Positions 36,304 to 56,405 are shown, counted from the first letter of the stretch. The stretch: DNA of 64,000 nucleotides from Patiria pectinifera (GCA_029964075.1 CM057137.1:558001-622000); one strand, 5' to 3'. The notes: a model not told the origin generated them from the sequence alone. Translations and numbers: made by a program.

Positions 36304-38256
36304 TTTTAGATGGGTTTTTTTTTCGTAGCTCGTCCGCTGGCCTGGTGATTCCCCCGAGGTTATGAGTGAAAAGTGTACATTAGAGTTCTTCCAGGTGGCT
36401 GAAAATTTCTCGCTCTTTGCTCAAAACTGGGGAAATCTTTAGCCATTCTCTGTTCTCAGATCTCTTCGTTAAATTTATCTCGCCGACAACACTGAGAAAT
36501 ATACGTACGTACAATGTATGTTCATGCAACATACGTACGATGACAGGCGAAAGTTGCTCTTTGTTGACATTCGGGCACAGTCAGCTGTTTCATCAGACCG
36601 CTTCACTTTAAAATAGGGGTGGCACATTTCAGTTGACGATTATTCGGCCTCCTGACCATTTAAAAGGTGGCCAAATTTTATCTGTTTAGCCACAAAACCT
36701 ACCGTGATAACGTAAAGTATGTTTTAGAATATTTATTTTGTGAAATTGAATGCGAACGCGTCATCAATATTACATTTATGAAAATAAACACACGCATATT
36801 GTACCTCCCCTGAATGTACCGATTGCATGGAACTGATCCGAACCGGTTTTATCCGGTGTACATATTTGGACGTGTAGTTCGCGCCACTGACTTGCTTGCT
36901 ATGATTTTGCAATATTGCTTTGATTGGGTATTCCCGCCCTGATAAGAAGATTTAACAAAGGCTTTTGATATTCCAAACCTTTTGAAGGCGTTCAGTAAGA
37001 CCACTAAATCATTTTTCTCTATATAGCTTAAAAGAAATATGAGATTTTTCTTTTTCAAGTACATTGTAATTATAATAATGTACTTCGAAACAACATGCCC
37101 GACGCAATTTCTTCAAGTCCTATTCTGCATTGATGGTTAGAAATATCTTGAAGGGTTCTTCGTTTCAATTTTGCAGAATCTTGTTGAATTGAGCATGGTT
37201 AGGGTTAATGAATTACACTCCCTATAAAATCTGTTTAAAATTGGTTTGCCCCGAGAAACAATAAATCAAAACAAAACAAAATTTACTGGAATTAAATTGC
37301 CGGTTGAAATAATAATTTCAAATCATGCCTGTATTGAGATGCAAAATTCGCTTGAGTTAAATAAAACTCTTAAAGTTAGTAAGGATGTTGGATTCTGTTT
37401 GTGATTAATTAATTCCGTCTCCAAGAAAGAAAAAAAAACACGCAAGCTCAAATCCGACTGCCCTTAGAAATTTCCTTCCGCTGTTTTGATGAGTGCATGA
37501 GTAAACACATACTATTAACTTAAATAAACACCCATATTTACTTTCACTTAACGACACACGATCCTGGTGCCGCCATGTTTTCATCACTCGCGTTGATTTT
37601 ATCTGATTTGCATACAATATGCCTTTGTGAGTGATCTAACAAGTGCTTGACTGGCCCTGCCGTAACCTCTAGAGACGGGCAGACGGCAACCTGAGAATCA
37701 ACTACACGTTGTAAAATACATCTCCTGAGCCTGGATACAGCGCCGGCTGCTGAGGCAGTGCGTTGTCTGCTGGTTGTGATCATAATGAAAGTGCCGATTC
37801 GTGCGTAAGCGAGGTCACGTACCTGGACCGTCTATTGCGTTTTCATAACTGAGGCCTTGGGGTCAGATTGATCGCGACCAGTCTCTTTAAACTCGAGTAA
37901 AAACTGACTTAAAAATTAATCGACCGGGAAGTTAATAGTTAAAAAGGACAGTGTATGCGACCCTTGCATAATTTTGCCTTTATCTATTTTGGAAACCTTC
38001 CTCAAAAGTGTCATGGTAATGGTTTCCTGGAATCTTTGGCCATAGGTCTATGAGTTGTGGTTTGTCACTTATTAGATCAAAATTAACTTTATTCTCGCAT
38101 ATCCGTTCTTTTTAAATGATTTGATTCCTTCTATAGTCTTGTAAACAATGTGGCCTTCAGACTGTATCGGGCCTACTGACGATTCTTCCAGTTGAAATAT
38201 TTCAGTAGGTCCGGTATGAACATGGGCGCCGATCGGTGGGGGACAGGTTGACATGT

Positions 38257-38311
38257 CCCCCCCCCCCCCCCCCCCCCAACCACACACACACTTCTTAAGG
38301 GGGGGGGGGGA
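38257..38311. repeat. Facing poly-C and poly-G tracts
   Basis: A run of about 21 C (38257-38277) is followed by a short CA-rich spacer and a run of about 11 G. The two runs could pair as a hairpin and are also error-prone for sequencing, so their lengths should not be trusted. Confidence 0.7.
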
Positions 38312-39461
38312 GTATCGTATCGTTTGCCTCTCTCCCCAATTTTTTTCGTCCCCGAATAAAAATTGTAGCCTATCCATGTGATTCAATTATCCAAACGCGA
38401 AAAATGATGTTTAAATGATGATCTTTTGCGAAAAATAAAGTGATCAAAAATTGCCTCACTGGCAGATCGCACCACAGAGCGTCTAGAACTCAAAACGTTT
38501 CCGGGGCCCTTAAGCGGCCCCTAACCCCACGCCGTAGCGCTTGCCTGGCTTGCGCTCGCATTATTGAGTTCAGATCAAGGTATGTCTATACCCCCCCCCC
38601 CCCCAACTTTTGAGAATCGATTGACGCCCTTGGGATGATCCTTGATGCCAAATAAGCCTCAGACCGCCGGCAAACATCACGCACACGATGTTTGTTTCCG
38701 CCTTTTGTAAGTGTTAACAAGTTCATTGGAGGACATCCTTGAAGAACATAACCCCGGGGTAGTAACCAGGGAGTCGAATATGGCGTGTCAAAATGTGGCA
38801 ATATTCAATTCAATGTTTAAAATGTTTTATAAACATCTATGCACAGTTCATGTGTGCAATGTTTTACACCATTCAATTTTTACATACTGTTTGTAATGTT
38901 TTACATGTTCAAATGTGAGTGCATTGCAAGGTTAGACACGCCCTCAACGACATTCAAATAATACTATTGCGAAAATTATTTTACCTAATCACGGACACAT
39001 GTTTGTGCTCATCAGTAGTGTAAAGAGGAGGCAGGGAGAACATTTCAACGGAGAAGTTTTGTTGGCTTTTTTTAAAGAATAAAATTTGTTGTAACTGCAA
39101 ATTAATAGTTTCACTAATACAAATAACACTTCATTAATTTGACTAAGAGGGGCGAAGTGTGTATGTTTAACATGTAATATAATTACTCTGAATTATCATT
39201 GTTTCTGAGATATTTCTTTTTCTCGATCCTACGAGCTGCAATATAATTGTCCGACAACTGAGGGCGCTCTTGCTACACGACACAGTGTGTATTATAAAAT
39301 AGCAGACGCTAAACACAAATTTGCGCTTGTTTGCCCATTGCCTTCCTGGACATCAAACATTAAATGACGTCTGTTTTACCACTGTTAAAAAATATGAAAT
39401 AACAAAACAAAAAAATAATCACTTCCCAACACTGTTTTTGGTACGGCTAAAATCGAAAAGG

Positions 39462-39657
39462 CCAGCGTAACAATTTGGCCCAGTCTAAACAAAAAATATT
39501 GAGGTATAGACATCGGATCAGAAAAAAAACAGTCGCTCCACATCACCGTTTTGGCAAGATAATAGTTTCCGACGCGTAGACGGAATATCGAACTGGAGGC
39601 CAATGTTACAGCTAGCCCAATCTAAATGAAAATATTGCAGTAGACATCGGATCAGAA
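39462..39657. repeat. Imperfect direct repeat upstream of kinase A
   Basis: Two related segments of about 60 bp, 39462-39523 and 39600-39657, both ending with GACATCGGATCAGAA and sharing several internal words. They lie about 140 bp apart, 400-600 bases upstream of the kinase A start codon. This may be a small tandem duplication in the promoter region. Confidence 0.6.
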
Positions 39658-40050
39658 CTGATGCGTAGTTTGCGTTTAATGACCCTTGCAGAGTGTATAT
39701 TGTTTGTTTGTTTATGCTGGCAAGCTATAATAATTATGAACCCCTCCATGGGAGTGACAACGTCACTTCTTTCTTTGTTCATTATAAGCAGAATAAGTAA
39801 CCTTGAAAATGCGTGGGAATCTTTTGAAGTCCTGTGTATTTGTAAGGTTGCATAACAACAATAGCAGTAGCCGTCGTGTTGATATACATCGGGAACTACA
39901 AGTTGAAGGTTGCGTCTCTGAAATATTTTGGGTTAAAAACGGTGTGCCGCGCCTCGCACTGACATACAGTTTACTGCTGCAGGGACGATCAGAAGTATTG
40001 TTGGCACACAGCTAAGTAGAGTTCACTAAATCCCCTTGAACACAGTAGAT

Positions 40051-43000
40051 ATGACTACATTTTGCGTTAGTAGTGTCATTGTTCTTGTGGTGTGCGGCTT
40101 GTTTTCATCTGGACAAGGTAGGGTTTTAATTATTTTTTCCCCGTGAGAATTGTTTGTGTGCAATTCATGTTAATTCTTTGAATTCTTAACATCCGTCGGT
40201 CAACAAATTGTTATTTTTTTTTGTCTATAATATAGTTTACGTAAGATTTGGAACTTTGCATGGTGGTGGTATAGGCCTAAACTTGAGGAGGTTTGAGGTC
40301 ACCGCGCCCCATGTGAACATTTCTTTTGGGAACTTTTGTGTGGTTATGAAACCCACCGGTTCTTTTCAGAACCAAACATCTTCCCAAAATAGACTTCTCA
40401 GTATGATGTTACCGCAAACCTTCAATATCAATTCAATTCAACTTCACATTTATTTCCATGCTTCATGAAGAGAAAAAAATATATATATACAAACTTTAGA
40501 GAAAAGGGTTAAACAATAAAGCAGTAAATATCAAATTAACAGCAAAATAAAAGAAGCAAATAGAGCATGGGGCTTCTTTTATAAGCAGAAGCTTGTGGAA
40601 CACAGCCGACAGAAACAACACAGGACAAACAATCAAACAAACAAACAAACAAAACAACAAACAGACAAACAAAGACATTACAATGGTAAGCAGACACGAG
40701 ACAGGGAACATAATGACAGAGGCATTACGATGAATAGATGGCAAAAGGCTGTATGAGCCACCTTAGGTCTATAGCGCTAAATTGTATCGTGACTTGTATT
40801 GGTTCCTAATAGAGCAAATTGCATCTTTATCACATAGCGCAATTTGACGAGGGTACCGTCCGGTTGAGTCGAGGTATCAACGGACACAGCGGCTATGTAG
40901 AAATCTACCATGACCAGCAGTGGGGGAGGGTGTGTGACACGGATTGGGATGACGTAGACGCAGGCGTGGTCTGTATACAGCTAGGTGCGTATTGGCATGA
41001 GCAACATAAAACTTATTTGTATTTATCCAAAATAAAATAATAATCATCGTCTTAATCGCATTTTGAAGTTATGCTTACTTCCGAACATCTTTCAGACGTA
41101 ACCGTTTGTGCTTGTGGCACAGTGTTGAGAAATAAAAGCAGATTGTTGATTTGTACCCGAAAGCAAAAACCGTGGATGTGTTGCACACGCAGTTGGTCTA
41201 TCGAGCTGGCTCAGTGCCACTAAACATCCACCCAAAATTACTTCAATGATTAAAGCGAAATTTTAAATGATAATGAAGTTATTTGTTTTTGCATAGAGAC
41301 TTAATACTGGATTTCTTGCAGGGTACATTGGGGGAAATCTCCCCGCTGCGGACTTCTCCGACCCTCCGGATACTGGGCTCCCCATCGTCTTGGACGAAGT
41401 GAATTGTCTCGGGGATGAGACGGTACTAATTGAATGTAACAAGGGCGACTGGGACCACTTCGAAACCGGATGTAGGACAGCTACAGTGGAGTGTATCCCA
41501 CACGGTAAGGAGTATGGGCTCCGTGCACAAGTGCCCCCTCAACGGTAACAGAGAGAGATCGAGGGAGATATGGGTGCAGACCAGTAAATCGGTCCGAAAT
41601 TGCCTGCGCCGGCCAAATCACGATTTGCATGCCCTCAAAATCTTCGGTATTTGAGCATGCTGTGGGCCATGAACTTGAGGGTTTGTAAAAAATATGGGTG
41701 GAAACCGTGCACAGGACTTGGAGCTTGCTGCGCCATGTTATTTCCCATCATGCCTTGTGCGATAACGCGCACGCGCCCATGGAGTCGAGGCTGTAGTCAA
41801 GTGAATTTGTTACTTGCGCGCATACGCGTTATACGCGCGCCAATCAGCGCGCACACGCGCGATTAGACCACACAAAACAGTCCCTACATGCACTGGATCA
41901 TTCTGAATAGTCCCGAGACGTCATGACGTCACGCTTTGTTTACATGTGCGCATTCCTATGAGGGTCAGGTGGGACGCGTGAATGAGATGGTGCCCGACTA
42001 TTTTTGCAATCTAGCCTCACTTTCACCCTCTTTTTAAAATGTGGTTTGAAACATTTAAGCATGTTTAATCTCAAATTTCAAATTATTCATCAGAGCTAGC
42101 AGACTGGTATTAATTTGTAATTAAGTTTATGTCATTGTTTTCATGTTGTTCTTTTGTTTTCAGAAACCACAATGTCGATGGCAGTTTTGACAACAAAAGG
42201 TAGCAGTTATTTGCAAATATTACTTCGTTGAATGTATAGACGGCTCAATTTTCAAAATAATTTCTCAAAGACTGTAACACAGATTTCGGAGGTTGCACAA
42301 ATTTAGCCATTTCTGTATGATACATCTGTTACAGAAACCATTCTTCCAGCCGTCACAACCAAACAACCACAAATGCCCACAATGCAGTCAACACAAAGCC
42401 CATTGCCAGGTAACCTTTTTGAAATTCAAGTTGTAGTCTAGGTATAATAAATTATATCCACCTTTTTAGAATACTTATCACAAAGTATGTGTTGAAATAA
42501 TAATTGCTTATTCTAGAATAATTATTCAGACTCGAAAAGAATAACCTACTCTAAATTATTTAATTTCTATCAATAGATCGTAAATATATGAAATTATTAT
42601 TTTTTTAATGATGTGTAACTCCAGGTACCTCCGATAATACCGTTACCTACGTGGTAATAAGCGTGTTGAGCGTTGCACTCGTCGTGACGATAGCGGCCAT
42701 CATCGTCTACGCCGTGAGGAAACGCATGAAACGCGGGCATGGGCAACGGGACAGCCCTGGCATAAGCTCCCCGGAGTATATGGTAATTTCTGAACGAAAC
42801 CAAGCTTTTTTAAGGGTGTCTAAAAAAAACGTTAGTCAGATTTAACTCGAAACCAGTTAAATTTGACTAGCCATTCAGGGTCAGCTGGGTGCAACTGCAA
42901 ATCAGTCAATCCGACTAGATTTTCCAGTCGGTATATATCATTGACTTTGGAAAAATAGTTATGCAAATAACTGCAATTGGAGTCGAACCCAACTACTTTT

Positions 43001-46000
43001 TCTAGTCATAGTATGAAACTTGGCATGTTTAACTGAATTCCTAGTCAATTTCCAATAACTAGGAAAACCAGTCAATATTTTGACTAAGTTGTTTTTAGAT
43101 GTATTCCTCATAAGAACCCCACATGTTCGCTATCGGCCCCTAAATAAAACGGGTCAAAATATTATTATTTTGCGCGTGATTGTGCGTTAAGATATTGTTC
43201 GATGCATAGGATTTGATTACATTCTGAAAAAAACCTATAGTTTGAATCATACACTCTGGCTACATCGTATGAATTACGAAATCTCCCATTCAGCAAGCTG
43301 TGTGAATGTCTCATCCCAACTTGGGATGAGAACAGAACACCGACGCAAGACCATTAAGGTCGAGTTTGCTGAAAGTTGCTAGCGTATAAATCTTGACCCG
43401 AATGGCAGAACAAAATGTACATTAATAGTGAAAAAATATGCAGGTGTAGAAAAAAAATAAAACACTTAGTGAAGATAAAATACAATAAGATTAAACTTAC
43501 GAATTTCGTAACCTTTTTTGCGAATTCAGAATTCAGCTGACTCCGAGGGGACGCGAGCTGCCACGGAACTCGGCGTGTACGAGGATGTAGGCCTGCCATC
43601 CTGGGCAGCTAAGTGGGAGATTGCCTGGTCCAATCTGGTGGTGGAGGATCGGGTACTCGGCAGGGGAGACTTTGGGGAAGTCCGGGCTGGAGCCGTGAAA
43701 AAAGGCGGGAAAATGACCAAATCAGCCATTAAGATACTCAAAGGTGATTTGCATACTGCATTGGCCAAAGACACTACAATGAGGGCGCTGTTATCATTAC
43801 CGTTTTGGGAGGTTTCGTCTTGTACATTCTGAGGTTAAAAAAGCACTGCAATATCTTATCGCTCTACTTCTTCTCGACCACAGGTCAGGCCTCAGCTGAA
43901 GAAAAACTGGCCTTCATGGAAGAATTCCGCACCATGTCCTCTATTGGCTACCATCCCAATGTTGTCTCCCTTTTGGGGGCGTGTCAACACCACGGTAATC
44001 ATTCAACGTATTTGGTACCATATACCGTCTAAAACTGTCATAATTATATTAGAAGTATTTTCTCAAGGGTTATACATAAAAACAAACTTGATGAAAAAAA
44101 CAAGTAAATCGATGTTTTTTTCTTTTGCCCACTTAAGATGTCTTGTTCGTTGCTTTGGAGTATCTTCCCAACGGTGATCTTCAAACATACCTCCGTAAGG
44201 CTCGGTCTGAGTCAGTCACAGCCAAGCGTGCATTGACCTCGGAACGGATGGTGAAATTTGCTTTCGATGTTGCCAAGGGAATGAAGCATCTGGCCATTTC
44301 AGGGGTGAGACTCCAACATAGATCTAAAGATGAAAACAAAATCTGTTGACCCATAAATATCAATAGGCTGCTGTTGTTGTCTCATTTCGGACCCTCAATC
44401 GGTATGAGAACGTAACTAGTAGACATCATTTGCTGTTATCAGGATTGGAACCATCGTATACCTGAAACTAATTTGTCAATTTGTGGAGTATATGTTTTTG
44501 TAACATTGTGGATACTGTGGGAGCGTATACCAGTTTGAGGCAAAATAATTATGTAGGCCTAACTATTACGCATAATAATTTGCCATAATATTAATTGAGT
44601 GTCAGTACAAAAATATAAGCATATTCCTATATGCTCATTTGTTTTTGTGTTTGACAAATGCAGGCATTTTTAAAGTGCTAATGATGAGGATTTAAAATAC
44701 CTAAATCTGACAACGCCAAAGTACTGAATTAGGAATCTAAAAGACGACCAAGTTACCTGCTTTTTAATCAATGTACACCTGCCGACCTTAAAACGTTTTC
44801 ACATACTCGCTGTTCATTCTTACAGGTTATTCACCGAGACTTGGCTGCAAGAAACGTCCTGCTTGGAGAAGGGTTGGTCGCCAAGGTTTCAGATTTCGGA
44901 CTTTCTCGAGGAGAGGACATCTACGTCCAGACTTCCAGAGTACATCCCTTTCATTAAGGCTCCTTTCATATTCCTCGAAAATGGTCTGTTGTCTTGCTGC
45001 ACATAATGTGCTCATGTACAGGGGCGAGTGATTTAAAATCGCACTGGCCCTTGCTAATGAGCTGCCTGTCATGTGCTGAAATGCCTACCAAATTATTAGG
45101 CGGGTCGTAACTGAGCATGCGCGTGACGTGCGAGATACAGCGCCCTCCAGAGATACACGGGTAGATTATAACGCTGCTTTGCATTGGCACGGCCCTCTTG
45201 TATAATTAATTGGCCCACATCGCCTCACTGGTAAAAATAACAACGCCACAAAATAACTACAGATTAAATTGAATATAGCCTGTTTTGAAGAAGAACTCTT
45301 TTTTTTTCAAGAGATGGAATTTTGATTCGGGGTAATACATAATGTCGATATTAGGTTTATCAGTCGGTGAAGGGCACAACCTAATACTGGATGAACAATT
45401 TTGTTTGCAGGGCATGGTACCCACTCGCTGGCTGGCCATCGAATCGTTGATGCACCAGACCTACACTACACAAAGTGATGTGTAAGTTTAAAGTTACAGA
45501 CCAATATTTTCTATAGTGATTTCATATTTTATAACCTATAGCATGGAGCCAATAATAAATATGCTATTCACCGGTTGTCTCTTCCTTATAGGTGGGCCTT
45601 TGGTATTCTCTTGTGGGAGATAGCAACACTTGGTAAGATTGGTTTCGTCTGTTTTTCTTTTTTTAGAGATAAATCTACGTTACCTCCCTTCGCCAAGTTA
45701 AACATTTTCGGTTTGTGATCGAAAAGAGAATATTGAAATTTCCGGTCGGCAGTGGAAAAAAGTTGCAAAGCTATACAGTGCGCTTAAGCCTCCGGTTCAC
45801 ATAGAACCCTTTTATTGTTTTCGTGCAGGCGGGACGCCCTATCCATCTATTGAATCCAAAACACTGGCAGGGAAGCTGAAGGGAGGTTATCGTATGGCCA
45901 AACCGAGCAACTGTGACGATGAAATGTAAGAAAAAACACCTGTCGTATAAAACAATCATTTTTAATTGATTAAATGAGGTATACATAATAGGAATGGTAT

Positions 46001-46657
46001 ATAAATCAGACTTCCAATTTGATGGAGCTGTTTAATAGATATAGCTTAAATAAAAATGTGTGATAATGAAAACTGGCAGAGGACCAGTCAAAAGCAATGT
46101 GTCTTTTTAATGACATTTGGTTGTTAACCTGTTCCTGCTAAACAAATTTCGTGTGTCCTTAGCAGGTTCAGTGACACTGGAACACACTATAACCTGATAC
46201 GGAATGGTATATTGAGCAGGAGAGTTTAAAGGAGTGTAATCATTTACTTGTATCACCTGCGATGATTTTGGTAGTGTTTTCCAACTTTTATTTCTTATCT
46301 AGGTATGCACTGATGCTACGTTGTTGGAACGAGGATCCGAACAAAAGACCATCTTTTGCGGACCTGATATTAATCCTGGGAAAGATGACCACCAACCACG
46401 TCAACCATGTGAGTAAAAATAGCCACATGTGGAGGAATTAGTTGTGGCGATTTAACTATTCGTTTCTACTTTCAAGATTTCACTGCATGGATTAGATTAT
46501 CTATTGTGATTATTTACATGATGGTGTACCTCATATGATATTTAATCAATGACGTCATGTTCTTTCTTCTATACTTCATTAGACCTACTTTGTGTTAGAC
46601 GGACCTAGGCATTATGACAACCTGTGCGCCATTCTTCCTGAACTCGAGGGAAATTGA
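40051..46657 (+). CDS. Receptor tyrosine kinase A: SRCR ectodomain, RET/FGFR-like kinase (15 exons)
   Basis: Exons: 40051-40117, 40838-40984, 41322-41504, 42164-42199, 42335-42409, 42625-42782, 43530-43743, 43884-43994, 44138-44304, 44826-44939, 45411-45481, 45592-45632, 45829-45925, 46303-46408 and 46583-46657. Total 1662 nt, 553 aa. Residues 1-22 form a signal peptide. Residues 23-132 form one SRCR domain split over two exons with six cysteines (group A), with WGRVC and VVCIQLG visible. A Thr/Pro-rich stalk follows, then a transmembrane helix at about 178-200 and a basic juxtamembrane segment. The kinase has GRGDFG at 266-271, AIK lysine 290, HRDLAARN at 389-396, DFG at 409-411, activation-loop tyrosine 419, and WLAIESL and YTTQSDVW as in RET. 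All catalytic residues are present, so it should be active. The ligand is unknown. The last exon has a second intact copy downstream. Confidence 0.9.
40624..40674. repeat. (AAAC)n microsatellite in kinase A intron 1
   Basis: An interrupted AAAC-rich tract. It lies in a 300-bp block (about 40427-40740) whose left part, with ATTCAATTCAACTTC and TTTATTTCC, resembles the tail of a non-LTR retroelement in reverse. That larger assignment is weak. Confidence 0.6.
41765..41863. repeat. CpG and alternating purine-pyrimidine cluster in kinase A intron 3
   Basis: A dense run of ACGCGCACGCGC, GCGCGCATACGCG and CAGCGCGCACACGCGCG words in otherwise AT-rich intron sequence. Several are self-complementary. 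Such alternating GC sequence can adopt Z-DNA or cruciform structure. Confidence 0.55.
42820..43098. mobile_element. MITE, CTAAAA family, copy 2
   Basis: A 279-bp relative of the element at 4681-4928, lying in kinase A intron 6 just after the transmembrane exon. It starts CTAAAAAAAACGTTAGTCA and the reverse complement of its end is CTAAAAACAACTTAGTCA, a near-matching terminal inverted repeat. It carries about 26-31 extra bases (around 42917-42950) absent from copy 1. Non-coding. Confidence 0.7.
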
Positions 46658-47742
46658 TCATCTTGTAACCTTGGCAACGAAAAGCAAAACTGGATCGTCA
46701 AGGATCAATTCAAGAGGAATCATTTGAAGACAAGTGTGAATAACGAGGCTTATCTATAGCTGCCCTCGGAAAGTTAACCAAAAATCGTTGATTATTTTTT
46801 AGATGTACAAAATAAAAGTTTCGTTTAAATTAAGAAGAGTACCAATATAAACACCTTGTCTAAACTAGGCCTACATACTTATTATCGCACGGGGTGAGCT
46901 GTGTACAATACATTGAACATTTGATTACAATTACACTTTTAGAGGTTGTATCACCTGGTTATCGGCTGAGCCTCTCAGTTTTAAATGCCCACAGTCGACG
47001 CACTTTGATGGAACTCATACTATAACTTCTCAGATATACGATTTGACAAATGTATTCTGATTCCAATTAATTATTTTACTATACATTACAATAATTCCGT
47101 GTAAAAAATGCCTTTCTGCGTTTCTAAATTAGTAACATTGAATCAGATTAATGGTTTTCATATAATGTATATTATCAATTGTGAAAAGATTATATTTTTC
47201 AACATAAAAATAACTGCGCAAGTACCGCATGTTCTGAGTGAAGTAATGGGTCGACCGATCTATATAGACTGGTCATCAATTAGTTTATACAATGGCCTTT
47301 GCCTACTATAATGGAATAGGTCTACATACATCCACTTTGAAATTATCCATCTGAGTATCAATGCAAAAGTGAAATTGATCTATCAAAATCTCTTGGAACG
47401 ATACATGATATTTATACGTGACTTACGTGTGATAAGAGGCTATAATATGTAACTAATTACCTACCAATTATATTTTGCTTCGTTAGCAATAACCAAATTA
47501 CAGTTCGCAAGTATGCAAGAACAGACCTTGGTTTACAATTGCCTGCACATACTACCTATACGAAAAACGAAATAGCAGTTTCGAGCAACCTAGCTAAATT
47601 TATCAAACAATGCGGCCTGGTTTGTCTTTATTTTTTGTTTCCTTCTCTGTCGCTCTGAAATAAATCGTTTTCCAAAAAAACCCAAAAAACAATGAATTAC
47701 TTAGACAAAACATACCGTGGTTTTCTGAACTGGCAAACACTA
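46559..47742 (+). repeat. Tandem duplication unit 1: kinase A last exon plus 3' UTR
   Basis: This 1.18-kb segment is repeated at 47901-49051 with high similarity over its whole length. It begins just before the acceptor of exon 15, covers the coding end and 3' UTR, and ends at GGCAAACACTA. A polyadenylation signal AATAAA lies at 46811. The two units are separated by 158 bases of unrelated sequence. Confidence 0.92.
46811..46816 (+). promoter_or_regulatory. Polyadenylation signal, kinase A proximal terminus
   Basis: A canonical AATAAA 154 bases after the exon 15 stop. The same signal is preserved in the duplicated unit at 48149-48154. Confidence 0.55.
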
Positions 47743-47900
47743 TTAAAACTGAACAGTGTCTTCCTGAAATGAAATTGCAACAACAGCGCCCTCAGTTGGC
47801 CGGAAAAGCACGGAATATTTTAGATGTTTAAAAAATTGCACTTGTCAATACAATTAACCACAAAGCGATATCAAATAGTTTTTATACATTTTTAAGAGGG

Positions 47901-49051
47901 GTTCTTTTTTATACTTCATTAGACCTACTTTGTGTTGGACGGACCTAGGCATTTTGACAACCTGTGCGCCATCCTTCCGGAACTGGAGGAACATTGATCA
48001 TCTTGTAAACTTGGCAACGAATAGCAAAACTGGATCGTCAAGGATCAATTCAAGAGGAATCATTTGAAGACAAGTGTGAATAACGAGGCTTAACTATAGC
48101 TGCCCTCGGAAAGTTAACCAAAATCCGTTGATATTTTTAGATGTACAAAATAAAAGTTTCGTTTAAATTAAGAAGAGTACCAATATAAACACCTTGTGTA
48201 AGCTAGGCCTACATACTTATTATCGAACGGGGTGAGCTGTGTACAATACATTGGAAATCTGATTACAATTACACTTTTAGAGGTTGTATCACCTGGTTAC
48301 AACGCACTTTGATGGAACTCATACCTATAACTTCTCAGATATACGATTTGACAAATGTATTCTGATTCCAATTAATTATTTTACTATACATTACAATAAT
48401 TCCGTGTAAAAAATGCCTTTCTGCGTTTCCAAATTAGTAACATTGAATCAGATTAATGGTTTTCATATAATGTATATTATCAATTGTGAAAAGATTATAT
48501 TTTTCAACATAAAAATAACTGCGCAAGTACCGCATGTTCTGAGTGAAATAATGGGTCGACCGATCTATATAGACTGGTCATCAATTAGTTTATACAATGG
48601 CCTTTGCCTACTAAAATGGAATAGGTCTACATACATCCACTTTGAAATTATCCATCTGAGTATCAATGCAAAAGTGAAATTGATCTACCAAAATCTACCC
48701 CTCTCTTGGAACGATACATAATATTTATACACGACTTACGTCTGGTAAGAGGCTATAATATGTAACTAATTACCTACCAATTATATTTTGCTTCGTTAGC
48801 AATAACCAAATTACAGTTCGCAAGTATGCTAGAACGGACCTTGGTTTACGATTGCCTGCACATACTACCTATATGAAAAACGATATACCAGTTTCGAACA
48901 ACCTAGCTAAACTTATCAAAAAATGCGGCCTAGTTTGTCTTTATTTTTTTTCCTTCTCTGTCACTCTGAAAAAAAATCGTTTTTCCCCCCAAAAAACCCA
49001 ATGAATTACTTAGACAAAACATACCGTGGTTTTCTGAACTGGCAAACACTA
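47901..49051 (+). repeat. Tandem duplication unit 2
   Basis: The second copy (1.15 kb) of the kinase A terminal exon and 3' UTR. The polyadenylation signal (48149) and the end point GGCAAACACTA are kept. Small indels and a missing block of about 30 bases near 48300 distinguish it from unit 1. Confidence 0.92.
47923..47997 (+). CDS. Duplicate terminal exon of kinase A (possible alternative exon 15b)
   Basis: A 75-nt exon-like segment with the same acceptor context (TTCATTAG) and phase 0 as exon 15. It reads [13 protein letters not shown] and ends in PELEEH then stop, whereas exon 15 reads [13 protein letters not shown] and ends in PELEGN then stop. The frame is open and most substitutions are silent or mild (Tyr to Phe, Gly-Asn to Glu-His). 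Splicing from exon 14 (donor after 46408) to this copy instead of 46583 would change the C-terminal tail and replace a tyrosine with phenylalanine. Whether it is used is unknown; it could also be a young relic that has not yet decayed. Confidence 0.55.
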   Translation, partial: TYFVLDGPRHFDNLCAILPELEEH

Positions 49052-49269
49052 AGTCTTTATAGATTTCAACAATAAAAGTATAAAGGTTTTAGTTTTAATT
49101 CTTATCCAACAAGTTTTTACTTGAATCCAACAAAAAAATCATCGATGTGTTTCATATCACATATATTTGTTACTGTTATTCCAATATTTTTCTTGCTTTG
49201 CAAATGTCAGTAGTCAACTGATCATTTTGGTCAGCTTGTGTTGCTCCTCGTCAATACCGCCACGAATTC

Positions 49270-56405
<7,136 letters not shown>

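Larger units (their letters stand above)
36304..40050. other. Divergent intergenic region between transporter and kinase A
   Basis: A 3.7-kb region separating the start codons of the transporter (-) and receptor kinase A (+), so both promoters should lie here. A palindrome-rich patch with ACGTACGT-type words occurs at 36500-36541, just upstream of the transporter. Facing C and G homopolymers occur at 38257-38311, and an imperfect direct repeat at 39462-39657. No exon was recognised and no core promoter motif is convincing. Confidence 0.4.

Noticed and set aside
47108..48721. Two open frames sharing the same N-terminal sequence (67 and 102 codons) that look like a conserved duplicated small gene
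   Set aside because: Both lie in the 3' UTR of the duplicated kinase A terminal unit, so their similarity follows from the segment duplication. The first is cut by a stop where the second continues, and nothing suggests coding constraint.
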